DNA of 64,000 bases from Heterodera schachtii (taxonomy: Eukaryota; Nematoda; Chromadorea; Rhabditida; Heteroderidae). Below the pieces are notes generated by a model that was given only the letters and a program-made list of their open reading frames with translations, was not told where the DNA came from and made no database searches. The position numbers and the translations under genes are program-made. Location: positions 137,242-201,241 of the forward strand of contig SIJG01000077.1 of NCBI GenBank assembly GCA_023374025.1, written 5' to 3'. Of this stretch, positions 1 through 11,034 are shown one piece after another (the first letter of the stretch is position 1; each line of letters starts with the position of its first letter).

Positions 1-750
1 AAGGGACCGAAAACCATCGAAGAAGTGCACGAAGAAGCGGAGAAGGAACAGCAAGTGAACGAAATGGAGCGTATTGAGGTGGGGGAAAACAAATGAAATA
101 AATTGAACATTAAATGCCGACTAACAACCAATAAGCAAAGTGGGAATATTGAAAAATAATGGAATTTACACTAAATTTTAAATGGACAAAAAAAATGAAA
201 ATGCGTAATTGTTAATCGTTCAGCATGAAAGGAAAAAGGAAAGCGAGAAAATGCAGCAACACACGACGGCATGGAAAGGCAGCCGACCGAATTACGGAGG
301 ACGGAGTTCGGCCGACCGTCGCTCGGCGGCGAACGGTCGGAAAATGATTTTAATAAAATTTTTAAAAAACAATTTTCAATTCATTGCTTCAGTCAGCTCG
401 CAGCTCCCCAGCAGTCGGGCGGAAAGTCGAATTGCCGGAGTGTCCAAGTTGCGCGAAGTGGACAGTGTCGTTTTCGGAGGTGACGAAATCCCAAAACGGC
501 GGAATGATTGAAAATTTATGCCCTTTCTGTCCCTAAAGGTGGCCACAAAAGATGGGCTCAACAACAGCGCGACCGCACGCCGCAAGTGGAGGACGGGGCA
601 GCAGGGCCAAGCGCTGGAACTCGCGGCAGCGCCGCTTCCGCCTCCTCGACGGAGCCGACGACGGCATGGCGCGTGTTGAGTCGCGGCGGAGGCACCACTA
701 ACCCGACGACCAAAGACAGCGCCAGGGATCAGGCGAGCGGCGGCGACTGA
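1..750 (+). CDS. ifg-1: eIF4G C-terminal exons (5' part outside window)
   Basis: Translation initiation factor 4G is the cytoplasmic scaffold joining cap-bound eIF4E, eIF4A and poly(A)-binding protein. Four exons join in consistent phase: 1-78, 224-335, 393-479 and 539-750, with stop TGA at 748-750. Introns are 145, 57 and 59 nt and all are GT-AG. The first exon reads GPKTIEEVHEEAEKE, which matches the segment just after the MIF4G domain in animal eIF4G (GPKTIDQIHKEAEMEE in human). The following exons give HERKKESEKMQQ and then SRIAGVSKLREVDSVVFGG, matching the family's SRLTKI...SID..LFAPGG region. The last exon is Ser/Thr/Gly-rich, low-complexity and GC-rich. The stop comes too early for MA3 or W2 domains, so this is a short form. 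The gene symbol is by analogy with C. elegans. The family call is strong; exact exon ends are inferred. Confidence 0.8.
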
Positions 751-1849
751 GCGCTGACGGATGATACGAACCCATGATTCTATTTATTGTCGTCATAATC
801 ATTATAAATTATTGTTGCAATATAGCATAATTAAACCCAGCGAATCGCAGATGGATGGACAATTAAGTAGAATGGGGAGGAAGGGGCAATTCACATACAT
901 TTTTTGGGATGGGGCGGTTCCTCCTTCGTTGTGCCGTAAATGGCTCCAGAAGAGGGGGGGGGGGGGGTAAGAAAATGAGAGAAACGAAAGAAAAAATTTA
1001 AAAAAAAAAGTGATTAATTTCTAACAAATTCATTGAGGAAAATTGTTGAAAATTCGACCCCCTCCCCTTTTTTAAACGTATGTTCACATAATGCAAAGGA
1101 AAAATGGACACAAAAATTAAAAACAAAAAGGAAATGAAAAGGGTAAAAAAATTTTCATAATTGGACGGGGGGCGGCGATCGATGGGATTTTCGGCCCGTA
1201 AAAGAAAAAATACTTATCAAATCAATCAATTAATCAGCAATCATTTCTCAGTCGTTTCATCTGATCATCTCGGAGAGAAACCGCGCAAAAAAGGAGAAGA
1301 GGAGAAACAAACAAAGAACCGGGAGGAAGGCTAAACATCTGAAATTTTGGAAAAATTAAAATTTTCAAAAAAAAAAAAAAAAATTTTTTTTCCACTATTA
1401 ACATTGCAATTTGCATATTTTTAAGAAATTTGTGTCAGGCCCCATGGGTTTGGCAAGATCAGTCATTCTCATCACATAATAAAATATTGGCAGAGGAAAG
1501 CGAGACCCTTCTGAAATATTTTCCCAGTCCCAGTGTTAGTCTTCAAAATCTCAGCGCCGGGCGAAGTAAGAAAAAAAAAAAAAGGAATTTGTTGCGGTTT
1601 TGCGCCGAAAAAAATGCCAAATTTTTGCCATTTTGGAGTCACATTTTCAACAACAACAAAAAAAAATTGGTACTCCGGCGATGAATATTAATAAATAATG
1701 ATAAGAAATTCCCAAAAATTTTCCCATTTCTTGAAAAAAAAATTTAAATTTTCATTTCGGTGAGAAGGGCACCTAAAAACTTAAAAACCCATTTTAAATT
1801 TAAAAATTATTTCTATGGGTTTTTAATTAGCTAATTAATTGTAAGTCGA
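751..1849. other. intergenic, no gene seen
   Basis: AT-rich DNA between the converging eIF4G (+) and SPEC-like (-) genes. It contains a 14-G run at 954-967 and A-runs near 1366-1382. The short ORFs here have no splice context or recognisable protein. Confidence 0.5.
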
Positions 1850-4611
1850 TTATTTGCACACAAACTCACCACCAGCAGCACCGCCGTCACCTTCGCCGCC
1901 GGCGGCACCATCACTCCTCTCCTTCTCATTGTCAACACCAATCGGCACGTCGGATGACCGCAGCTCAACGGGCACATCCATGCCAAACTCGGGCCCGCCC
2001 TTGGAGCGAAGCAACGCGCCCATGGCATTTTCCTGCAAAAGTTGGAACTCGTCAATTATTGAAAACACAATGGCACTTTCGCAGTTTAGGGGCAATAAAA
2101 AAATTTGAAAATTACGGAAATTACTGCATTTTTGGACCCCCGTAATTACGGGTTTGCGTAATTGAGAAAATTATCGTAATTACGGGTTTTCGTAATTGAA
2201 AACCCAGTTACGTGAAATCCTGGTACAATTATTGAAAAACAATGGCACTTTCGCAGTTTAGGGGCAATAAAAAAATTTTGAAAATTCCAAAAATTACTGT
2301 ATTTTTGGACCCCCGTAATTACGGATTTGCGTAATTGAGAAAATTATCATAATTATGGGTTTCCGTAATTACAAATCAAATTACATGAAATCCTGGTACA
2401 ATTATTGAAAACACAATGGCACTTTCGCAGTTTAGGGGCAATAAAAAAATTTGAAAATTACGGAAATTACTGCATTTTTGGACCCCCGTAATTACGGGTT
2501 TGCGTAATTGAGAAAATTATCGTAATTACGGGTTTTCGTAATTGAAAACCCAGTTACGTGAAATCCTGGTACAATTATTGAAAAACAATGGCACTTTCGC
2601 AGTTTAGGGGCAATAAAAAATTTTGAAAATTCCAAAAATTACTGTATTTTTGGACCCCCGTAATTACGGATTTGCGTAATTGAGAAAATTATCATAATTA
2701 TGGGTTTCCGTAATTACAAATCAAATTACATGAAATCCTGGTACAATTATTGAAAACACAATGGCACTTTCGCAGTTTAGGGGCAATAAAAAAATTTGAA
2801 AATTACGGAAATTACTGCATTTTTGGACCCCCGTAATTACGGGTTTGCGTAATTGAGAAAATTATCGTAATTACGGGTTTTCGTAATTGAAAACCCAGTT
2901 ACGTGAAATCCTGGTACAATTATTGAAAAACAATGGCACTTTCGCAGTTTAGGGGCAATAAAAAATTTTGAAAATTCCAAAAATTACTGTATTTTTGGAC
3001 CCCCGTAATTACGGATTTGCGTAATTGAGAAAATTATCATAATTATGGGTTTCCGTAATTACAAATCAAATTACATGAAATCCTGGTACAATTATTGAAA
3101 AACAATGGCACTTTTGCAGTTTAGGGACAATAAAAAAATTTGAAAATTACGGAAATTACTGTATTTTTGGACCCCCGTAATTATGGATTTGCGTAATTGA
3201 GAAAATTATCATAATTATGGGTTTCCGTAATTACAAATCAAATTACATGAAATCCTGGTACAATTATTGAAAACACAATGGCACTTTCGCAGTTTAGGGG
3301 CAATAAAAAAATTTGAAAATTACGGAAATTACTGCATTTTTGGACCCCCGTAATTACGGGTTTGCGTAATTGAGAAAATTATCGTAATTACGGGTTTTCG
3401 TAATTGAAAACCCAGTTACGTGAAATCCTGGTACAATTATTGAAAAACAATGGCACTTTCGCAGTTTAGGGGCAATAAAAAATTTTGAAAATTCCAAAAA
3501 TTACTGTATTTTTGGACCCCCGTAATTACGGATTTGCGTAATTGAGAAAATTATCATAATTATGGGTTTCCGTAATTACAAATCAAATTACATGAAATCC
3601 TGGTACAATTATTGAAAAACAATGGCACTTTCGCAGTTTAGGGGCAATAAAAAATTTTGAAAATTCCAAAAATTACTGTATTTTTGGACCCCCGTAATTA
3701 TGGATTTGCGTAATTGAGAAAATTATCATAATTATGGGTTTCCGTAATTACAAATCAAATTACATGAAATCCTGGTAGAGACTTGGAATTGGTTGAAATG
3801 GATGTCAGATTCATAATTAGTGACCCCGAAAACCCTCTTGAACAAGTTTTCACGACTTAAAACTAAAAATTTTTGCAAAACAAAAGGGTCTCTCTTTTTT
3901 TCGAATTTTTTCGGGCCCCAAAACTTCTAAAATGCCAAAATTTGATGAATTTTCGGGTTTTTCGTTCGGAATTGGGTCCTTAGCCGTCGGCAATTCTCCT
4001 CACATCGTCCGCCGTTGAAAGGTTGTCGCCGGCACCGATGTGGCCAATGTGACGGAAATTGCTAGGCCCACTGATCAACGAACGGTCGACACGGAGACAA
4101 GCAAACTGAAAAAGAAAAGTGGAAATTGAAATTTTGAAAAATAAAAAGTTTTTAATCCTGTGCCAACCAAGTGCTAAAGCCCCCAAAAATTCAAAAAACA
4201 AAAAAAAATTCAACGAAAAATATAAGTTTTAAAAAAAGAAGCGTCGATATAAAATGTAAAATATTTAATATTAATATTTTTTATTAAAAAAAATTTTAAA
4301 TAAAAAAAGTAAATTAAATTAAATTCTAATTAATTAAATTAGGTATAATAATAAAAAAAAAGAAAAGAAATGATCACAAATTACTTTAATTAATTAATAA
4401 AAAATTTACCTAAATCGAGACTTCGAAAAAAGAATAATACGCCCCCTAAAATTCCAATTTTTGAATTCATCCCCATCCCGAAGCCAAATGTCTGTCTGTG
4501 TCTACGCCCCAGGGTGCCGTGCCGTCCACCAACCTCCGATTGGGGCGGTGACACGCAACAGTTGAACAACCACGGCGGATGTCGGGGAATCCGAAGCCCC
4601 AACATTTGCAT
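1850..4611 (-). CDS. CDC42 small effector (SPEC)-like protein
   Basis: SPEC proteins are small membrane-associated CRIB proteins that bind GTP-loaded CDC42 and act on cortical actin. Three minus-strand exons join in phase 0: 4611-4534 (starts MQMLG, contains WLFNCCVSPPQ), 4105-4004 and 2032-1850. The protein is about 120 residues against about 80 in vertebrates. The first exon carries the W..FNCC motif typical of the palmitoylated SPEC N-terminus. The second carries VDRS followed by the CRIB core ISGPSNFRHIGHIGAGD. The third gives ENAMGALLRSKGGPE, matching the family's QMQSKGG, followed by a Gly/Ala-rich tail ending GEFVCK. The third exon could instead end at a GTGAGT donor near 1869, with a further exon outside this model. 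The exon 1 donor (GAG|GTTGG) is the least certain junction. Intron 2 is 1,971 bp and is mostly satellite. Confidence 0.75.
2053..3777. repeat. 173-bp satellite array, about 10 units
   Basis: Unit starts (CAATTATTGAAAA) fall at 2053, 2226, 2399, 2572 and 2744, continuing at 172-173 bp to about 3777. Two unit types alternate: A has AATTACGGAAATTACTGCAT and ACGGGTTTGCG; B has TCCAAAAATTACTGTAT and ACGGATTTGCG. This gives a dimeric period near 346 bp over much of the array. Each unit holds palindromes built on CGTAATTACG. The whole array lies inside intron 2 of the SPEC-like gene. Confidence 0.95.
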
Positions 4612-6128
4612 TTGTTGGTAAAAAAAAATGGATTGCAGAAAACTGACGGGAAAAATGCCCTAACAAAACAGCACCAAATGAGTAATTTGGGGATTTTCTG
4701 TAAATTTTTTATTTTGAAAAATAACGGGTGAAAGTTGGGGCACACTGTGACTGAAAAAATGAGGCGGACGCGCAGAACGCAATTTAAAAACGATACGCGC
4801 GGAAAAAAAATTCGCTGTGAAACGTGGTTCGGGGGGGGGGGTCGGGATCGGGATCAGCAGTTCGGTGCCGCCTAAACTTTAAAATGCCATAACTTCTTTC
4901 TTTGTCACATTAGCAAAATTGGATCATTTAAAATCTTTGGGTGTGCCCCACATTTTATATTCATAACAAGCGTTAAATGGCATATGGCGCGGAAAAAGTC
5001 AAGAAACTGTTCAATTTTTGATGTTTTTGGCTATGTATTTTTTTGTAAAATGAAGGAATGTTTTAAATTAAATTTTGCATGCTCAAATTTACAGTGTTTT
5101 CGCCGCCGAATTGTGCAGTTAAAAGTTTTTCTGTCCTTTCTTTAAGTTGAAACGCTAAAAATTCTTCGGTCACTTTTTTCATATAAATTTTTCTAATAAA
5201 AAGTTTGAAAAATCATAAAATCTCCCAGGTCGATTTCTAGAATTAATATTAAATGGAAAAGCATTTTTTGAAAAAAATCCAAGCTTTTATTGTCAATGTT
5301 ACGCCCATTCCCAGAGGAAATGAAAAAAATTTTCGGGGTTTTTTTTTATACAAAAATTGTTTCCCAAAACTCAAAATAAAACACATTTTTACACCAAATG
5401 CCCAGCTGCTGCTGCTGCTGTGATCAATCAACCACCGAAATGATCGATCAAAATAAACACAAACATAAAAAAATGTTTTGTTTCTCCCCGCCGGTCTCGA
5501 AGAGTATTATTTGTTTAGCTAAAATTTAGTCGGGATTTTGACTGTTGGGCTAAAAACGGGGGGCAAATGCATTGAAATTTGATCCAATTTTTCATTATTT
5601 TGGAGGGGCGGGAGAGGGCACACTTTTCCTTCCTAAAAGCATCAATCAGCAGCAAATTGTGAAAGAAATTTAGTCACTAATCAGCAGGGGAAAAGGGGAG
5701 GAGGTGAACACTTTTAATTGCGAAATTTATGAATAAATTTACGAATTTAAAACCGCATTAAAAAAAAAGTTTCTTCCGATAATCTCGGAAATTGCGTTTT
5801 CTCGCCCATGTGAAAATCTAGATATTTTATTTATTTCATTTCTTGATTGCTTTGTGAATTTTTAAATACCTATTTAAGAAATTTAGTGGCATTTTGAAAA
5901 TTGTGAGAAAAAAAAATTTCTTGAAAATGGAAATTTGGGTTATATTTTGAGCAGGAACGTGACTCATCTCTTAAAAAACCATTTTTTTGGTATAGTGTTT
6001 TCGTGAGTTAGGAGATTATTAAAAAATTCAGGGGATTAATAACTAGAAAAACGAGAATCTCGAAGCGATTAAATACATAATAGTTTAAGGTAGAAAAACA
6101 GTCATACCTAAGTAAACTTTTTTGACAA
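4612..6128. other. AT-rich intergenic, no gene seen
   Basis: This is upstream of the minus-strand SPEC-like gene and would hold its promoter, but I see no clear element. Includes an 11-G run at 4831-4841 and a short CTG run near 5406-5420. Confidence 0.4.
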
Positions 6129-6136
6129 AAAGGAGA

Positions 6137-6522
6137 CGGTCTACCTCAGTTGGGCGCGCACGGTTGGGCGCCAGCACATGTTTTTCCACTATAACTTTTT
6201 TCTTTGTCATCCAAATCCAACGATCTTGGTATCATTCGAGAACCCTTCAGATGCTCTATTAGCCTGCAAAATTCCAAAAATGTTTGTTAATTTTGAACAA
6301 ATTTATGGCCAAAAAAGTTGGAAAATTTGATTTTTTGAATTCTTCTGGCCATAACTTTTTTGAACCTCAACGAAATTTTTCAGATTTTTGCAGACTAATA
6401 GAGGATACTTAGGGCTTTCGAATGATATCAACAATGTTAGATTTGGTTGACAAAGAAAAAAGTTATAGCAAAAAACATGCTGGCGCCCAAACGTGCCGGC
6501 GCCCAACTGCTGAGCGGTTCCG
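6137..6522. mobile_element. hairpin element FB1 with 8-bp target duplication
   Basis: Inverted-repeat element flanked by AAAGGAGA at 6129-6136 and 6523-6530. Ends start CGGTCTACCTCAG (left) and, read inward from the right, CGGAACCGCTCAG. Inside is the tip motif GTTGGGCGC written twice at each end, then the family core CTTGGTATCATTCGAGA and its inverted partner. There is no coding sequence. Subfamily G, related to FB5 and FB6. Confidence 0.85.
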
Positions 6523-6817
6523 AAAGGAGACCAAAAACCAGACAAATTTTCATGGGGTCGATTTAGTATTTTCATTCATTGTTAACCCCACCAACCATTT
6601 TACAAAATCTATGAACAAAACAATACAATGCAAAATGTCGTCGAATGGATTAAATATTATTGTATGTACACGAATATTTTTACTCACTAAATTTGGAGCA
6701 CACATAAAAAATGGTGGTCGGAGCGTGATGGTGGTTGTGATGGTTGTGGTGGTGCAACAAAAATCGCACAACCATCGCCAACGCCCCCGGGGTTTTCGGG
6801 ATTTGCGGAAGGCGGAC

Positions 6818-6953
6818 AGAGAGGAGATAGCGAGAGGAGAGACGAGAGAGAGAGAGAAGAGAGAGGGGAAAAAGGAGAGAGAGCGAGAGGGTAGAGAGAG
6901 AGATAGAGAGAGAGAGAGAAGGGGGAGAGAGAGGAGAGAGAGAGAGAGAGAGA
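6818..6953. repeat. (GA)n polypurine tract
   Basis: Nearly pure GA/GAGG on the plus strand. It produces long meaningless Ser/Leu ORFs on the minus strand. Confidence 0.9.
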
Positions 6954-7186
6954 ACCCCCACCCCGCCCAAAAAAAGGCGACTTTTCATCCATGTTATGCA
7001 CATATTTATAGGGGCATGGGAGGGGCGGGAGGACAGAAAAAGGCCCCTCCCGCCCATTAGAGAGACACCGTCGTCAAATTTTGGAGCAACTTTGGAATTA
7101 TGAGGGATTAATGGAGGGAGGGGGGGGGGGGGAGAGCCGAGGAGGGATTGTCGCGGAAGCCGAAGGGATTTGAGGGGGTTATTTAA

Positions 7187-7489
7187 TTGTGTTTGGCGAA
7201 GTGCGCAAGTGGAGCTGCGGGTGGTTGTTGTACTACTAATACTACTTGTGGTGGTGGTGGCGGTGTTTGGGCGGTGTCCACTCCCCCGCCGGACGCCCCC
7301 CCCCCCCCCCGCCCTTGTCCATGTGTCAAGAAGCAGTCAGCCGAAAGTGCGCGCACCGCCGGTGGGGATGGTGCTGATCGGGACAAGGACGAACAGAGGA
7401 GACATGAAGTGGAAATGGGAGCCGGGCCGATTCCGTACCGGCCAGTTCAGTATCGTATCCCAGGTGCACAGGATGATTTGGATAAGTGA
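7187..7489 (+). CDS. unassigned Gly/Pro-rich ORF, possible terminal exon
   Basis: Open frame of 100 codons ending in TGA. The C-terminal half looks like real protein: ADRDKDEQRRHEVEMGAGP, then IPYRPVQYRIPGAQDDLDK. The N-terminal half is Cys/Gly-rich and crosses a 15-C run at 7296-7310, so the frame before that run is unreliable. No domain recognised. It may be the last exon of a gene whose upstream exons I cannot identify. Confidence 0.3.
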   Translation: MCLAKCASGAAGGCCTTNTTCGGGGGVWAVSTPPPDAPPPPRPCPCVKKQSAESARTAGGDGADRDKDEQRRHEVEMGAGPIPYRPVQYRIPGAQDDLDK

Positions 7490-7899
7490 TCTATTCTTTA
7501 TTGATTGTGCACAATTTTTGTTGATCCGAAGTGCTGGCATGGGATCGTGATCCCGATCAGGCGTGATTTCGAAACAAAATCGAGCCTTTTTCTGAACATG
7601 ACCCTGGCCCGGATTTTTAGAAAAATACATAAAACCGGACCCGGACAAATGCTGCCGATGTAGTACAGTGGAACATCATTGTACAATTTAATCGAGATTC
7701 GACCCGTACTGGTCCCGAAACACCGAATCTTTTCCGGGCCGAAAAAATTTCAGATTTGGCACACAATTTTTTAGGGAAGTGTAAAATCCGGTCACAATTC
7801 CCTATCCAGAAAAAAGTTCCGATCTCGTGCCATCCATCTTGGCCTAAATCTCCTCGTATACGGCGCTCTGTCTCTGTGTGACCACCCCTCCCTCCGGGA

Positions 7900-8272
7900 C
7901 GGTAGGGGTCAACTGCGTCTGGCCAACTGCGTCTGAGACACCTTTGTAAAGCCATAACTTTTTTCAATTTTGGCCAAATCAAACAATCTTGGTATCATTC
8001 TGAAGCTCTATATGTTTAGAAGATATTTGTAAGCAGTTTCTAAGCGATTAAGCAACCCACAAAAAGCCAAAACTTGGAAACTGCAAAAAAGTCCGAATTT
8101 TTGTATATTTCTATTTTTAACTGTTTTAGTTCTGTACTAATCACTTCGAATTTTGGTTTGCTGATAGAGCTTATGAAGAGCTTCAGAATGATACCAAGAT
8201 TGTTTGATTTGGCCAACCTAGAAAAAAGTTATGGCTTCATAAAGGTGTCTCAGACGCAGTTGGCCCGTTCCG
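7900..8272. mobile_element. hairpin element FB2 with 8-bp target duplication
   Basis: Flanked by CTCCGGGA at 7892-7899 and 8273-8280. Ends are CGGTAGGGGTCAACTGCG (left) and CGGAACGGGCCAACTGCG (right, read inward). The left tip carries CAACTGCGTCTG twice, the right once. The core has CTTGGTATCATTCTGAAG and its inverted partner. Subfamily C, with FB4 and FB7. Confidence 0.85.
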
Positions 8273-9024
8273 CTCCGGGAAGGGGGCGGGGAGGGGAGAG
8301 GGATGACAGCTATGAGTCACCCTGTCGTATGAGACTGAGTCTTTGTTGGTCCATCTGTCCATTCACATTCTTTGTACTCAGCTGCTGCCTGATCACTGAT
8401 CAGAGCCACCACCGATCGGTAGCCATGCGCCGGGGGGGGGGGGGAGGAGGGCGCAAATTGGTAGCGCCACGGTCCTCCGCCGCGGGCGGGGGACCGCTGC
8501 ACCGCACCGCGCGGAGGTGTGAGAGTTGGTAAGTGACAGTGAGACTTTTCTTTTGTGTGTCCCACTCATTAGCGGGTCCAACCGGCGGGAGAAATGGGTG
8601 GGGACAGCAACAACAGGACAATACGGGGGAGGGCGAGGAGTGGGACGAGAATTTTGTCAAGAGTGGCCTCCTCCTCCTCCTCCTCCTCTACTGGCTGTGG
8701 TGATCGGTGGGGAAAGTGAACCAAGTGAGAGAGTGTGAGGAGACAGGAGCAGCAACCGGACGAATTTTTTTAAACTGTTTTTTCTAGCGAAATAATTTTA
8801 AAAAATTGATTTTTTTAATTTTTTACTTAAAAATTTGTAAAAAAAATGAAATAAATGCGTTTTGAAAAACCTAAGCCTTTTTACTAAAAAAAAAGCATTT
8901 AGAAATTTAGAAATTCTCTGTTTTGAAATGGGACAGGGGGGGTGTCTCGGGACCGATTTTTCATACGAAGGTCCTTTTTCTCCGGCGACGACCTTTTTTT
9001 TTTGCTATTCAAAAACCGTTTTTT

Positions 9025-9110
9025 TTTCGGCGCGCTTTTTCCAAAAAACTTTTGGAGAACGGGGGGAGGGGGGCAGGCGGTGCCGATAGGCGCCGCCGGG
9101 AAAATTTTTT
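9025..9110. repeat. dispersed repeat, copy 1 (GGCGCGCTTTTTCC family)
   Basis: Contains TTCGGCGCGCTTTTTCCAAA, then a GGCGGTGCCGATAGGCGCCG segment. A second copy lies at 14718-14805 and a diverged fragment lies in the first palindrome near 40110 and its mirror. No coding sequence in the surrounding 8.8-9.6 kb. Confidence 0.6.
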
Positions 9111-9904
9111 GAAATTTGGGTTTCGCTAAAGAAATTGTGCAAATTTTAAATACCCCCTTCGATACGACCCCCTCCCTCTTTTACAGCCGCCCCCCTTACG
9201 ACGAACGAGGGGGGGGGGGTGTCGAGACACCCCTTGTGCATGTATGGCTGGATCCTTTCCCAGTCTTGACTTTAGGTTTAAAAAATTTTTTTAAATCATT
9301 ATACAGTGAAAACTCTAGGTGAGCAGGAAAAAAACAACATAAATCTCTCTCCGGAAGTTGGAAATTTTTTAAAACATTTACAAAACGCATCTATTTCATT
9401 AAAGTTTTGCTAACTTGGTTTAAAAATTCTTAAATTTGGCCATTTTTAGGGGCCAAATCAATTAACGCAACTGAAAAATTCAAAAAATTTCCTTCCCAAA
9501 AAATAATGTCTCAGGGCTGAAAATGATCACATCGGCGGTGGAAAAGTGGCTCAATTAAGCAACTCATTAGGACATAATTAAGAGAGAGCCAGCCCATTAG
9601 CATCAGCAGGTGGAAAATGATCTTCGGCGGGGCTTAACCAATTTTGAAGGCTAACTCCCTGCTGGGGATGATGACGAATTGAATGAATGAATTGTGAGCA
9701 GCAGCAGCAGCAGAAGCGGAAAATAAAATAAATTGGTGGGTTTCTGCTGGCTGCTGGGGGGTGGGCACATAATTTCCATTCGAATTCACTTCCCCGTCCC
9801 CTGGGGGGAGAGACACGCGCAAATATTGAAAGATGAAAGGACGGGGGCTGGGGGGAAGTGAATAGGGGGGGGGAAGGGGAATAAAATGGGAAGGGTGGGC
9901 GGAT

Positions 9905-10500
9905 ATGGATGAAATCCGTGGAAATTAAAATTGGGAAAGGAGGGGGAAGAGAGTGGTGGTGGAGAAGAATGGAGAAACGGAAGAGAGCGAGAGAGAGACA
10001 AAAGGGGAGGAGAGAAGGGAAGGTGAGAGGGGGGGGGGGAAGGGGAGAGAGAGAAAGGGTAAGAGAGAGAGAGAAAAGGGGAAACAGTAAGAGGGAGGAG
10101 AGGGGAGAGAAATAGAGAGAGAGTGGGGGAGAGAGAGGGAGGAGGGAAATAGAGGGGGAGAGAGAGGGGCAAAGGGAGAGAAGGGAGAGAGAGAGAGATA
10201 GAGAGTGATAGAAAAGGGAAGATGATAAAGATAAGGAAGGGTGAGAAAAAGAGGAGAGGGAGAGAAAAGGGGAAACAGTAAGAGGGAGGAGAGGGGAGAG
10301 AAATAGAGAGAGAGTGGGGGAGAGAGAGGGAGGAGGGAAATAGAGGGGGAGAGAGAGGGGCAAAGGGAGAGAAGGGAGAGAGAGAGAGAGAGAGAGATAG
10401 AGAGTGATAGAAAAGGGAAGATGATAAAGATAAGGAAGGGTGAGAAAAAGAGGAGAGGGAGAGAGAGAGAGAGAGAGAGAGGACAAAGGAAGTGTCAGAG
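9905..10500. repeat. polypurine tract with 192-bp tandem duplication
   Basis: GA-rich on the plus strand. A segment beginning GAGAAAAGGGGAAACAGTAA at 10070 recurs at 10262, a near-exact 192-bp duplication in which the second copy has extra GA units. The minus strand shows a 384-codon Ser/Leu/Pro ORF that is a composition artefact. Confidence 0.9.
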
Positions 10501-11034
10501 AAAAAGGGCAAGGAAAGACAATACACATGCAAAAAATTGAGTGATAAAAAGAAGAGATAAAAATAATCACGAGCAACAAACACAACCGGCTACTGACAAT
10601 GAGAGATTGTGGTGGATTTAGGGGATTTGTGATCGGCGGTTGGACGGAAACTTTTGTTGAGGTTGGGGATTGGTAATGTTGGTGTGGTATATTTATTACA
10701 TTATTACCATCATTAGTGACTACTAATAACATGCAATTAGTGTATGTTCACATTTGTTGATTTATGCTGGAGGATGGCGTGTGCAGCAGAGAAAGAGACA
10801 TTTGCTATTGGCGAAATAGCAAGGCGGCAAGTCGACGCGAGAGTAAAATTGTTGATCACACCACCGGCAGCAGCAGAGAGTGACAAGAGTTGTCATGGAC
10901 ACCAGCAGGGTAATTAGGAGGTGAGGTCAGACAGTCACTTATGATTTGGGCAATAAAAATAGGGGTGTTGTTAGACGGTTAGAGAACAAGGGGAGAGAAT
11001 GCTGTGGATGGAATGATCAGTGATGGCATGACAG

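Noticed and set aside
6137..8272. Hairpin elements as riboswitches, CRISPR-like repeats or ncRNA genes
   Set aside because: Six copies have target-site duplications and terminal inverted repeats, which identifies them as transposed DNA.
9578..10732. 384-codon ORF on the minus strand
   Set aside because: Entirely Ser/Leu/Pro/Phe from a polypurine tract and its 192-bp duplication. All complement frames are open, and there is no splice or domain signal.
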